The notes beneath the pieces are model-generated. The model saw only the letters and a program-made list of their open reading frames with translations. It did not search any database and was not told the DNA's origin. From RGIG426 sp045600765 (GTDB lineage: Bacteria > Bacillota > Clostridia > Oscillospirales > Acutalibacteraceae), in assembly GCA_045600765.1 (NCBI GenBank), contig JAZRYM010000053.1, forward strand, positions 1 through 46,518: a stretch of 46,518 nucleotides of DNA, given 5' to 3'. This document shows positions 1 through 7,698 of this stretch, in pieces. Positions within the stretch are counted from its first letter, which is position 1, and every line of letters begins with the position of its first letter. The translations under genes were made by a program, and so were the position numbers.

Positions 1-72
1 AATGACAAGGTGTTTGTTTTCGTGGTTTCTACCAAGAAATTCGCGTTGTTTTTGACGTTTTCGACAAAAAGA

Positions 73-84
73 GAACAAATGTTC
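73..84. promoter_or_regulatory. LexA (SOS) box upstream of recA
   Basis: The sequence GAAC-AAAT-GTTC is a perfect match to the Firmicutes LexA half-sites GAAC-N4-GTTC. It lies about 80 bp before the recA start codon, which is what is expected for SOS control of recA. It sits upstream of the best-looking -35 element rather than over it, so the way it represses is not obvious from the sequence. Confidence 0.75.
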
Positions 85-103
85 GATTTTTTCGCAAAAC
101 CTC

Positions 104-131
104 TTGATTTCCCGAAAAAGTTTGGTATAAT
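104..131 (+). promoter_or_regulatory. Sigma-A promoter of recA
   Basis: TTGATT (104-109) and TATAAT (126-131) are separated by 16 bp. Transcription would begin near 138 and give a short leader before the recA ribosome binding site (GAGG at about 151). It is the only good -10 element before recA in the window. Confidence 0.65.
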
Positions 132-162
132 GAAAGAGAACTTCGGAAAGTGAGGTAGGGAT

Positions 163-1326
163 ATGGCAACGAAAAAAGCGGCGGAAAAACCCGTCGGAGC
201 GGAGAAAAACGAGAACAAACAGAAAGCGCTGGAAATGGCGCTGGCACAGATAGAAAAGAACTACGGCAAGGGCGCGGTTATGCGCCTTGGTCAAAATTTG
301 AATATGCAGATTGATGCGATTCCCACCGGCTCGGTGGCGCTTGACCGTGCGCTCGGTATCGGCGGGCTCCCGCGCGGCAGAATTGTGGAGATTTACGGGC
401 CGGAGGCTTCGGGTAAAACGACACTCGCGCTTCACGCGGTGGCGGAAGCGCAAAAAATGGGCGGCGAAGCCGCGTATGTGGACGTGGAGCACGCGCTTGA
501 CCCGGTGTATGCGAAAGCGCTCGGCGTGAATGTGGACGAACTGCTGGTGTCGCAGCCGGATACGGCGGAGCAAGCGCTTGAAATCGCCGAAGCGCTTATC
601 CGTTCGGGTGCGGTGGATATTCTCGTTATCGACTCGGTGGCGGCGCTCGTTCCGCGCGCGGAAATCGAGGGCGAAATGGGCGACAATCAGGTGGGCTTGC
701 AAGCGCGCCTGATGTCCAAAGCGATGCGTAAACTCGCGGGCGTGGTGTCCAAATCCAACTGCCTGGCGATTTTTATCAACCAACTGCGTATGAAAATCGG
801 CGTGGTGTACGGCAACCCGGAAGTTACCGCGGGCGGCAACGCGCTGAAATATTACGCCTCGGTGCGCCTTGACGTGCGCCGTACCGAAACGCTGAAAGCG
901 GGCGGCTCGCCGATTGGGTCGCATACCCGCGTGCGTGTGGTCAAAAACAAAGTGGCGCCGCCTTTCAAAGAGGCGGAGTTTGACATTATGTACGGCGAGG
1001 GCATTTCGCATTTGAGTGAGGTGCTGGATCTTGCGGTGGAAGCGGATATTATCCAAAAATCCGGCGCGTGGTTCTCTTATAAAGAGGAGCGCATCGGGCA
1101 GGGCCGCGACAACGCGAAAGACTTTTTGAAAAACAATCCCGCGGTGTTGGAAGAGGTGGAAACCGCCGTGCGGGCGTGGATGCTGAAATCCAAAGAGGAG
1201 GAAGACCCCTTTACGACGGCGCCCGCCGCTCCCGCACCGGTGCCGATGGAAATCCCGCTTGCGGATGCACCGCGCGTGACCGCGGCGCAGGCGAAAGCCA
1301 AAATTGACATTGTGGTTGAGGACTAA
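163..1326 (+). CDS. recA: Recombinase RecA
   Basis: RecA forms filaments on single-stranded DNA, drives homologous strand exchange and triggers LexA autocleavage in the SOS response. The 387-residue product has the Walker A sequence GPEASGKT at residues 79-86, the LVIDSVAAL strand of Walker B, and the conserved INQLRMKIGV and GGNALKYYASVRLD stretches. The C-terminal tail is acidic and Ala/Pro-rich, longer than a minimal RecA tail, and ends in VVED. The start ATG follows a GAGG sequence. recX begins 3 bp after its stop codon, so the two are co-transcribed from the promoter at 104-131 under the LexA box at 73-84. Identification is secure. Confidence 0.98.
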   Translation: MATKKAAEKPVGAEKNENKQKALEMALAQIEKNYGKGAVMRLGQNLNMQIDAIPTGSVALDRALGIGGLPRGRIVEIYGPEASGKTTLALHAVAEAQKMGGEAAYVDVEHALDPVYAKALGVNVDELLVSQPDTAEQALEIAEALIRSGAVDILVIDSVAALVPRAEIEGEMGDNQVGLQARLMSKAMRKLAGVVSKSNCLAIFINQLRMKIGVVYGNPEVTAGGNALKYYASVRLDVRRTETLKAGGSPIGSHTRVRVVKNKVAPPFKEAEFDIMYGEGISHLSEVLDLAVEADIIQKSGAWFSYKEERIGQGRDNAKDFLKNNPAVLEEVETAVRAWMLKSKEEEDPFTTAPAAPAPVPMEIPLADAPRVTAAQAKAKIDIVVED

Positions 1327-1329
1327 ACG

Positions 1330-1956
1330 ATGGAAACGACGTTCACGGTGGAACAGGTCGCCGTGCGGCGCGGGCAACTGGTTCTTGTGACCCTTTCGGA
1401 CGGGCGCGAGGTAGAGGTAGACCGCCGCACGTGGGACGAATCGCCGTTTCGGGCAAACAGCGCGCTGACAGAGGATTCTCTGTCGGCGCTTTTGTCGTTG
1501 TCGGAGGAAAACCGCGCCCGTGACCGCGCGCTGTATCTTTTGTCGCGGCGGGATTATACGAAAAAGGAACTGTCGGAAAAATTGCGCAAAGCGGCAGGGC
1601 GCGAGGTGTGCGCCGCCACCGCCGCGCGGATGGAAGAACTGGGACTTGTAGACGACGAAAATTTGGCGGAGCGATACGCGCGGGAATATTGCTTTTCGCG
1701 CCACTACCCGAAACGGCGCGCGGTGCAAAAACTGCGTGAAAAGGGAATTGACCGCGACGTGGCAGAAGCGGCGGTCGAAAAAATCGGTGCGGACGATTTG
1801 CAAGCGGCTCTTGCTTTTTTAGAGAGAAAATGCTATACTCAAAAAGATGAATTGCAACGCCGCAAAATCGCGGACGCGCTCGCTCGGTATGGGTTCGATT
1901 ACGACACGGTGCGCGCCGCCTTGCGGCAAACGGAACAAGAGGAGGAGTCGCGTTGA
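1330..1956 (+). CDS. recX: Regulatory protein RecX
   Basis: RecX binds RecA filaments and modulates their activity. The 208-residue product has the helical RecX repeats: an ALYLLSRRDYTKKEL segment near residue 60, followed by LGLVDDENLAERYARE and KRRAVQKLREKGI, the conserved core of the family. Residues 1-45 are an extra N-terminal segment seen in many Firmicutes RecX proteins. It follows recA by 3 bp and its TGA overlaps the TTG start of rimO, so it sits in a tight operon. Its position next to recA supports the call. Confidence 0.92.
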   Translation: METTFTVEQVAVRRGQLVLVTLSDGREVEVDRRTWDESPFRANSALTEDSLSALLSLSEENRARDRALYLLSRRDYTKKELSEKLRKAAGREVCAATAARMEELGLVDDENLAERYAREYCFSRHYPKRRAVQKLREKGIDRDVAEAAVEKIGADDLQAALAFLERKCYTQKDELQRRKIADALARYGFDYDTVRAALRQTEQEEESR

Positions 1957-3284
1957 CCTTTTCCGTTGGGATGGTGTCGCTGGGGTGCCCGAAAAACCAG
2001 ATGGATGCCGAACTGATGCTTGGAAAATTGCGGGATGCCGGTATTCCGATTAAAGCGGATGCCGCGCTTGCCGATGTGGTGATTGTGAACACCTGTGGTT
2101 TTATCGAAGCCGCCAAACAAGAAGCGATTGAGACCATTTTGGAATTTGCGACCCTCAAAAAAGAGGGACGCATCAAACGACTGATTGTCACCGGTTGTAT
2201 GGCGCAACGCTATCAGCAAGAGGTGGCGGACGAACTGCCGGAGTGCGACGCGGTGCTCGGGCTCGGCGCCAACGTGGATATTGTGGACGTGGTCAACCGC
2301 GTGATGGCGGGCGAGCACGTGTGCGCGTTTCCGTCGCGCAAATGTTGGAGCCTTGACGGCGCGCGTGTGCAGACGACACCGCGGTTTTTCGCGTTTATGC
2401 GTATCGGTGACGGGTGCAACAACTGTTGCACCTACTGCGCCATTCCGCACATTCGCGGCGGGTTGCGCAGTCGTAAAATCGAAACGCTGGTAGAGGAGGC
2501 TAAGTGGCTTGTCGAGGGCGGCGTGAAAGAAATCACCCTCGTCGCACAGGACACGACACAGTACGGCGTTGACCTTTACGGAAAACCGATGCTGGTGGGG
2601 TTGCTCCGCGAACTGTGTAAGGTGGACGGGCTCTCCTGGATTCGGATGCTCTACTGCTACCCTGAATACATCACGGACGACCTGCTTGACGTGATGGCGC
2701 AAGAGGAAAAAATCGTCAAGTATCTGGATATTCCCATTCAGCACGCTTCGGGTGCGGTGCTCGCGCGGATGAACCGTAAGGGCGACCGCCAAAGTTTGAC
2801 CGATTTGATGGCGCACATCCGCGACAAAGTGCCGGGGATTACCCTGCGCACCACCGTGATGACCGGTTTCCCCGGTGAGACGGAAGCGGATTTTGAGGAA
2901 TTGTGCGAATTTGTGAACGACGTGCAGTTTGACCGCCTCGGTTGCTTCGCCTACTCGGCGGAGGAGGGGACGAAAGCCGCCGCGATGTCTGACCAAGTGC
3001 CGGAGGCGGAAAAACACCGTCGCGCCGACCTTGTGATGGAACAGCAGGCGCGCATTGTGGAGAAAAAGAACGCCGCGATGGTGGGCAAGACGGTGACGGT
3101 ACTTGTCGAGAGTTTTGACCGCTACGCGGAATGTTGGTTCGGCCGTTCGTGCGCCGATGCGCCGGACATTGACGGCAAAGTGTTTTTCAGCGTGCAACGC
3201 CCGCCGAAACCGGGCGATTTCGTGTCGGTGAAAATTACGGATACGCTGGAATGGGATATAATCGGAGAGGCGGTGGAAGGATGA
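1953..3284 (+). CDS. rimO: Ribosomal protein uS12 methylthiotransferase RimO
   Basis: RimO is a radical-SAM enzyme that adds a methylthio group to an aspartate of ribosomal protein S12. The 443-residue protein has the N-terminal UPF0004 domain with Cys12, Cys48 and Cys82 for one 4Fe-4S cluster, then the radical-SAM motif C-x3-C-x2-C at Cys155, Cys159 and Cys162, and a C-terminal TRAM domain (from about residue 375). SLGCPKNQ and CAIPHIRGG are typical of RimO rather than MiaB. The TTG start is supported by GGAGGAG six bases upstream and by overlap with the recX stop codon. Its stop overlaps pgsA as ATGA. Confidence 0.95.
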   Translation: MTFSVGMVSLGCPKNQMDAELMLGKLRDAGIPIKADAALADVVIVNTCGFIEAAKQEAIETILEFATLKKEGRIKRLIVTGCMAQRYQQEVADELPECDAVLGLGANVDIVDVVNRVMAGEHVCAFPSRKCWSLDGARVQTTPRFFAFMRIGDGCNNCCTYCAIPHIRGGLRSRKIETLVEEAKWLVEGGVKEITLVAQDTTQYGVDLYGKPMLVGLLRELCKVDGLSWIRMLYCYPEYITDDLLDVMAQEEKIVKYLDIPIQHASGAVLARMNRKGDRQSLTDLMAHIRDKVPGITLRTTVMTGFPGETEADFEELCEFVNDVQFDRLGCFAYSAEEGTKAAAMSDQVPEAEKHRRADLVMEQQARIVEKKNAAMVGKTVTVLVESFDRYAECWFGRSCADAPDIDGKVFFSVQRPPKPGDFVSVKITDTLEWDIIGEAVEG

Positions 3285-3874
3285 ATTTACCGAATAAGTT
3301 GACCCTTTCGCGCATCTTGATGGTGCCGCTGTTTTTGTTGTTGTTTGTGTGGAATTTCCCGTTTCACTACCTCGCGGCGGGACTGGTGTTCGGCATCGCC
3401 TCTTTCACCGATATGCTGGACGGCAACATCGCTCGCAAGCGCGGGCTTGTCACCAACCTCGGCAAGTTTATGGACCCGATTGCCGACAAAATGCTGACGA
3501 CAGCGGCGTTTGTGGGCTTTCTTGCGATTGGTAAAATGAGTCTGTGGGCGCTGATGATTATTTTGGTGCGGGAATTTGTCGTGACGTCCGTGCGCCTTGT
3601 GGCGGCGGAGGGCGGCAAAGTGGTTGCCGCCAACTATTGGGGCAAGTTTAAGACGGTGGCGCAGTACGTCACCATCGGCTATATGCTGGCTGTGTTGGAA
3701 TTTTGCACGTGGAAAGATACGGTGCTTTCCGCCGCCGCCCTTCCGGACGCGGTGTATACCGTGCCGCTTATCGTCGGGCAGGTGTTTATCTGGATTGCGA
3801 CCGCGCTGACGGCGATTTCCGGTTTCGTGTATTTTTGGCAAAATCGCTCGTTCTTCTTGGAGGGTGAGCGTTGA
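3281..3874 (+). CDS. pgsA: CDP-diacylglycerol--glycerol-3-phosphate 3-phosphatidyltransferase
   Basis: This membrane enzyme makes phosphatidylglycerol phosphate, the committed step to phosphatidylglycerol and cardiolipin. The 198-residue protein contains the full CDP-alcohol phosphatidyltransferase signature, D-x2-D-G-x2-A-R-x8-G-x3-D-x3-D, starting at DMLDGNIAR and ending DPIADK, and several hydrophobic membrane helices. The ATG at 3281 overlaps the rimO stop as ATGA and begins with the typical MNLPNKLTLSR. A longer in-frame start at 3251 is unlikely because it would lie deep in rimO. The rimO-pgsA order next to recA is common in Clostridia. Confidence 0.95.
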   Translation: MNLPNKLTLSRILMVPLFLLLFVWNFPFHYLAAGLVFGIASFTDMLDGNIARKRGLVTNLGKFMDPIADKMLTTAAFVGFLAIGKMSLWALMIILVREFVVTSVRLVAAEGGKVVAANYWGKFKTVAQYVTIGYMLAVLEFCTWKDTVLSAAALPDAVYTVPLIVGQVFIWIATALTAISGFVYFWQNRSFFLEGER

Positions 3875-3914
3875 CAGAGGGAAAAATTGAAAAGAGGATG
3901 AAGGAGGAACCCTT

Positions 3915-4397
3915 ATGCGACGTGACAAAACGAACTATTATTTGGACATTGCACAAACGGTGAGCCATCGCGGCACCTGCCTGCGCCGTTCTTACGGTGC
4001 GGTTATCGTCAACCACGACGAAATTGTGTCTACCGGCTATGTGGGTGCGCCGCGCGGCCGCCAAAATTGCACCGACCTCGGTCGGTGCATCCGCTCGGAA
4101 TTGAAAATCCCTCGCGGGGAACGGTACGAACTGTGCCGCAGTGTGCACGCCGAGGCGAACGCCATTATCAGCGCGCCGCGTGATAAGATGCTCGGCGCAA
4201 CCTTGTTCCTTTGCGGCGAGGAAGCGGACGGCTCGCTTGTGCAAAACGCCTGCTGCTGTTCGATGTGCAAACGGATGGTGATTAACGCCGGTATCGCGAA
4301 CGTCGTGGTGCGCATTACGCCGGACGAATACACCACTTATGAGGTGGCGGACTGGATTACAAACGACGAGTCGCTCGACGGCGTGCTCGGGTATTGA
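3915..4397 (+). CDS. dCMP deaminase family protein (ComEB-like)
   Basis: The 160-residue protein is a zinc-dependent cytidine/deoxycytidylate deaminase fold member, which would convert dCMP to dUMP for dTTP synthesis. The zinc and catalytic motif is visible as SVHAEANAI (His-Ala-Glu), and the second cysteine motif is CCCSMC followed by KRMVINAGI, with Cys-x2-Cys spacing. An extra cysteine/histidine set (NCTD, RCIR, ELCRSVH) lies before the HAE motif, as in dCMP deaminases of the ComEB type. AGGAGG precedes the ATG at a good distance. The substrate is inferred from the family and was not read from specific residues. Confidence 0.8.
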   Translation: MRRDKTNYYLDIAQTVSHRGTCLRRSYGAVIVNHDEIVSTGYVGAPRGRQNCTDLGRCIRSELKIPRGERYELCRSVHAEANAIISAPRDKMLGATLFLCGEEADGSLVQNACCCSMCKRMVINAGIANVVVRITPDEYTTYEVADWITNDESLDGVLGY

Positions 4398-4407
4398 GGT
4401 AAACGCG

Positions 4408-4944
4408 ATGAAACGGTTAATCGTGCTTGGCGCGGTAGTGCTGTTATGCGTGGTGCCTTTTTGTGTGGCGCTGATTGTAGCGGGCGACCACGCGGTAGAC
4501 GTGAATGCGCCTACCCATAAGTTGGAAGATTTCAAAAACAAGGAAATTTTCTGTCATGTGAAGGTGGAGACTCCCCAAAAAACTACGGCTACCGGCGCGG
4601 AAAGCACAGAAACAGAAAAGAAATCGGCGTCTGTCATCTATGAATTTTCGGGGCAGGAGGCCGTGGATATTTACAACTTGCTTGGCCGCGCCAACTGGAT
4701 GAATATAGACGACAATGTACCCGTTACCGGCACTTTTACGCAAATGCTCACGCTGGATTTTTATGCCGGCCGCTCGGTGGAAAACGCCAAAGCGTATTAC
4801 GGCTCGTTTGTCATTTCAAATCAAGACCGTCTGATGGCATCCAAAGCGCCTTTTGATTTGTCGATTATGTCGGTTATGACACCGCCGGGAACGTACGAGG
4901 CGGTGTACAACTACATCATTGAACACGGCGAGGTGAAATCATGA
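4408..4944 (+). CDS. Membrane-anchored hypothetical protein
   Basis: A 178-residue protein of unknown function. Residues 4-25 form one hydrophobic segment (VLGAVVLLCVVPFCVALIVAG) that acts as a signal anchor or signal peptide, and the remaining 150 residues should lie outside the membrane. A Thr/Glu-rich stretch near residues 59-73 looks like a flexible linker, followed by a mixed alpha/beta domain. The start at 4408 is chosen because GAGGT lies upstream and the hydrophobic segment follows directly. An upstream in-frame ATG at 4339 is inside the deaminase gene. The stop overlaps the next gene as ATGA, so the two products are translationally coupled. Confidence 0.7.
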   Translation: MKRLIVLGAVVLLCVVPFCVALIVAGDHAVDVNAPTHKLEDFKNKEIFCHVKVETPQKTTATGAESTETEKKSASVIYEFSGQEAVDIYNLLGRANWMNIDDNVPVTGTFTQMLTLDFYAGRSVENAKAYYGSFVISNQDRLMASKAPFDLSIMSVMTPPGTYEAVYNYIIEHGEVKS

Positions 4945-6002
4945 AACGGTGTAACCGCGCCATACGCGCCGCTTTGTGTGTTCTGCTTTGCGGGGTGTTG
5001 TGTTTTTCGAGTGTCGTGTCTGCCGCGGCGCTTGTGACACCGCTTTACGGTGATGCAAACGACGACGGAGTTATCAATATGAAAGACGCTTTGCTTCTGC
5101 GCCGTCACTTGGTGGGGTTGGAAACGGAGATTCATTCCGTGCTCGCCGATGCGGATGCATCCGGCGGCATCAATATGAAAGACGTGTTGCTTGTGCGTCG
5201 TTACGTCGCGGGATTTGATGTGACTTTCGGCGAGGGCGCGCATCCGTTACAACTGCCGCTGTCCGAGGGGCGCGACGTGCGTTTTTCGTTGTATGACGTG
5301 AAAACCGATGGCAACGGTGGTTTTGAACTCTCGGTGGCGGCAGAGAATTTGACCGCCGACCGCACGATGGAATTAACCCTTTTCGGGGCATCCCTTAACG
5401 ATGTCGCGACGTTGCCGCTTTGGTCGGTAACGATGAAACCGGGGCAGGGAAAAGTGGAAAATCTGTCCTTGAACCTATCGGAGATTGCTCCGATAGAGGG
5501 CGAAACGCTCGAAAAAATCGGGTTGTATTTTTTGGCGCTTGACAGCGAAACGGGTGAGCCGCTCGACGTGGGTAATCAGCCGATTTTCTACTATCCGACC
5601 GGTGCGAACGGGACCTATGTGCCCCGCGACCGTGCCCCTGCCGCCGGGGTGACGCTCCTTTCCAATTCCGAGATAAACATTGTCGCAACCGACGTCACCA
5701 TAGAAAAAGAGCTCGCCGTGTGGCAACTGTATGTGGAAAACCGCACCGACAAGCCGATGCTGTACGTATGTGACGGCGCGACCGTCAACGGAAAAACCGT
5801 CGGCGCGATTTGGATGGGGATGCTTCTCCCGCACACGTCGATGTATACGGGAATGATTTTCTCCGCTCTTGAATGGGAGGAAAAGGGGATTTCCGCTATC
5901 GACACCGCCGCGTTTTCACTGGATGCGTACGATATGGACGCGCTGTTTGCGGAAGAACCCACTCCGCTGCACAGTTACAACGTCGCCTATACGGCGGGAT
6001 AA
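4941..6002 (+). CDS. Secreted protein with N-terminal dockerin
   Basis: A 353-residue secreted protein. Residues 1-29 are a signal peptide. Residues 37-92 carry a type I dockerin: GDANDDGVINMKDALLLRRHLVG and, as the second calcium loop, ADADASGGINMKDVLLVRRYVAG, with Asp/Asn at the calcium positions of each loop. Dockerins bind cohesin modules of scaffold proteins. Here the dockerin is at the N terminus, directly after the signal peptide, while most sit at the C terminus. Residues 100-353 have no enzyme motif I recognise and read as beta-sandwich-like segments with repeated Val/Leu strands. The gene overlaps the previous one as ATGA and is the last before the terminator at 6014. Confidence 0.8.
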   Translation: MKRCNRAIRAALCVLLCGVLCFSSVVSAAALVTPLYGDANDDGVINMKDALLLRRHLVGLETEIHSVLADADASGGINMKDVLLVRRYVAGFDVTFGEGAHPLQLPLSEGRDVRFSLYDVKTDGNGGFELSVAAENLTADRTMELTLFGASLNDVATLPLWSVTMKPGQGKVENLSLNLSEIAPIEGETLEKIGLYFLALDSETGEPLDVGNQPIFYYPTGANGTYVPRDRAPAAGVTLLSNSEINIVATDVTIEKELAVWQLYVENRTDKPMLYVCDGATVNGKTVGAIWMGMLLPHTSMYTGMIFSALEWEEKGISAIDTAAFSLDAYDMDALFAEEPTPLHSYNVAYTAG

Positions 6003-6013
6003 AAAGACAAAAT

Positions 6014-6048
6014 AAAACCGCTCTCCACCACAATGGAGAGCGGTTTTT
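6014..6048. terminator. Bidirectional intrinsic terminator
   Basis: A 14-bp perfect stem (AAAACCGCTCTCCA paired with its complement) with a 6-nt loop. T-runs flank it on both strands, so it can end transcription of the dockerin gene on the plus strand and glyS on the minus strand. Confidence 0.9.
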
Positions 6049-6068
6049 GTGACTGTGTTAGGTGCCGA

Positions 6069-7472
6069 TTAGTAGCGGATTTTTTCGGCGAGGAAAGCGG
6101 ACAGTTCCGCAATAGGCAGGCGCACCTGTTCCATACTGTCGCGTTCGCGCACGGTGACGCAACCGTCTTCGAGGCTGTCGAAGTCAAAGGTCACGCAATA
6201 CGGCGTGCCGATTTCGTCCTGGCGGCGGTAGCGTTTGCCGATAGAACCGGCATCGTCAAAGTCCACCATAAAGTCGGGTGCGAGGGTGTCGAACACTTTA
6301 CGCGCTTCTTCCGACAGTTTTTTGGAGAGCGGGAGCACCGCCGCTTTGAACGGGGCGAGGGCGGGATGCAACCGAAGCACCACGCGGGTGTCGTTCTTTT
6401 CGGCGTCCACGATTTCTTCATCGTACGCATCGCAGAGGAACGCGAGGAAGGAGCGCTCCACGCCGAGGGACGGCTCGATGACGTAGGGGATGTAGTGCTC
6501 GTTCGTCTCCTGGTCGAAATAGGTCAAATCTTTGCCGGAGGTGTTTTGATGTTGGGTCAGGTCGTAATCGGTGCGGTCGGCAACACCCCACAGTTCGCCC
6601 CAACCGAACGGGAACAGGAACTCAAAGTCGGTTGTGGCTTTGGAGTAGAAGCAAAGTTCTTCCGGGTCGTGGTCACGCAAGCGGAGATTTTCTTCTTTGA
6701 TGCCGAGGGACAGCAGCCAATCGCGGCAGAAACCGCGCCAGTAACTGAACCATTCGAGGTCGGTGCCCGGTTTGCAGAAGAATTCCAGTTCCATTTGCTC
6801 AAATTCACGCACGCGGAAAATGAAGTTGCCCGGGGTGATTTCGTTGCGGAACGATTTACCGATTTGACCGATGCCGAACGGCACTTTTTTCCGCGACGTT
6901 CTCTGCACGTTGGCGAAGTTGACGAAAATGCCTTGTGCGGTTTCCGGGCGCAGATACACGGTGTTTTTCGCGTCCTCGGTCACGCCCTGGAAGGTTTTGA
7001 ACATCAAGTTGAATTGGCGGATATCGGTGAAATTGTGTTTGCCGCAACTCGGGCAGGGGATGTTCTTTTCTTCGATGAAATTCTTCATTTCTTCCTGAGA
7101 AAAGGCATCAATGGGTTTTTCCAGTTCCACACCGGTTTCGGCGCAATAGTCCTCGATGATTTTATCGGCGCGGAAACGCTCTTTGCATTCGCGGCAATCC
7201 ATCAGCGGGTCGGAGAATCCGCCGAGGTGACCGGAAGCCACCCACGTTTGGGGATTCATCAAGATGGCGGCATCCAGCCCGACGTTATACGGCGACTCTT
7301 TGACAAATTTTTTCCACCACGCTTGTTTGATGTTGTTTTTGAGTTCCACACCGAGCGGGCCGTAGTCCCAGGTGTTGGCAAGTCCGCCGTAAATTTCGCT
7401 TCCGGCGTAAACAAATCCGCGCCCTTTGCAAAGGGCGACCAATTTGTCCATCGTTTTGTCTGTGTTTTTCAT
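6069..7472 (-). CDS. glyS: Glycine--tRNA ligase (dimeric type)
   Basis: This class II synthetase charges tRNA-Gly. The 467-residue product is the single-chain alpha2 form (GlyQS type), not the separate alpha and beta subunits. It starts with KLVALCKGRGFVYAGSEIYGG, has two Cys pairs in the insertion (CRECKERF and CPSCGKHNF, zinc-binding candidates), motif 2 as FRNEITPGNFIFRVREFEQ, motif 3 as GVERSFLAFL and a C-terminal anticodon-binding domain (from about residue 365). AGGAGG precedes the ATG. The promoter at 7510-7538 leaves a leader of only about 30 nt, so there is no room for the T-box element that often controls glycyl-tRNA synthetases in Firmicutes. Confidence 0.96.
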   Translation of the reverse strand: MKNTDKTMDKLVALCKGRGFVYAGSEIYGGLANTWDYGPLGVELKNNIKQAWWKKFVKESPYNVGLDAAILMNPQTWVASGHLGGFSDPLMDCRECKERFRADKIIEDYCAETGVELEKPIDAFSQEEMKNFIEEKNIPCPSCGKHNFTDIRQFNLMFKTFQGVTEDAKNTVYLRPETAQGIFVNFANVQRTSRKKVPFGIGQIGKSFRNEITPGNFIFRVREFEQMELEFFCKPGTDLEWFSYWRGFCRDWLLSLGIKEENLRLRDHDPEELCFYSKATTDFEFLFPFGWGELWGVADRTDYDLTQHQNTSGKDLTYFDQETNEHYIPYVIEPSLGVERSFLAFLCDAYDEEIVDAEKNDTRVVLRLHPALAPFKAAVLPLSKKLSEEARKVFDTLAPDFMVDFDDAGSIGKRYRRQDEIGTPYCVTFDFDSLEDGCVTVRERDSMEQVRLPIAELSAFLAEKIRY

Positions 7473-7509
7473 ACAATCCTCCTGAAAAGTGGTTTTTCAT
7501 ACGTAAAAC

Positions 7510-7538
7510 ATTGTACCACGCCGTACCGCGCGTGTCAA
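7510..7538 (-). promoter_or_regulatory. Sigma-A promoter of glyS
   Basis: On the minus strand, TTGACA (7538-7533) and TACAAT (7515-7510) are separated by exactly 17 bp. Transcription should start near 7503 and run into glyS. Confidence 0.8.
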
Positions 7539-7551
7539 TAAAAAGGAAAAA

Positions 7552-7596
7552 TGAGTAATTATCCCTGAAAACGGCGAAATTATGCATAATTATCAA
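7552..7596. promoter_or_regulatory. Two candidate ARG boxes (ArgR/AhrC operator)
   Basis: Two 14-bp AT-rich dyads, TGAGTAATTATCCC (7552-7565) and TGCATAATTATCAA (7583-7596), each match 11 of 14 positions of the ARG-box palindrome TGAATAATTATTCA. Their centres are 31 bp apart, about three helical turns. They lie upstream of the argG promoter, and the first is next to the glyS -35 element. Binding by an arginine repressor is inferred from the match and the adjacent arginine genes. Confidence 0.5.
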
Positions 7597-7626
7597 TATT
7601 TCTTGTATATTTTCTCAAAAAAGGGG

Positions 7627-7655
7627 TTGACAAGCGGGGAAAGGGGGCGTATAAT
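7627..7655 (+). promoter_or_regulatory. Consensus sigma-A promoter of argGH
   Basis: TTGACA (7627-7632), a 17-bp spacer and TATAAT (7650-7655) form a perfect consensus promoter. The transcript should begin near 7662 and reach argG after a leader of about 37 nt. Confidence 0.9.
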
Positions 7656-7698
7656 GCGAGAGACGACTAAAAACAGAACAAAAATAGGAGTGATTGCT

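Noticed and set aside
7473..7509. T-box leader of glyS
   Set aside because: Only about 30 nt separate the expected start point from the ATG, which is too short for a T-box.
6033..7541. A 502-codon plus-strand open frame opposite glyS
   Set aside because: The minus strand encodes a complete glycyl-tRNA synthetase with all class II motifs. The plus-strand frame is a byproduct of codon use and has no ribosome binding site or family match.
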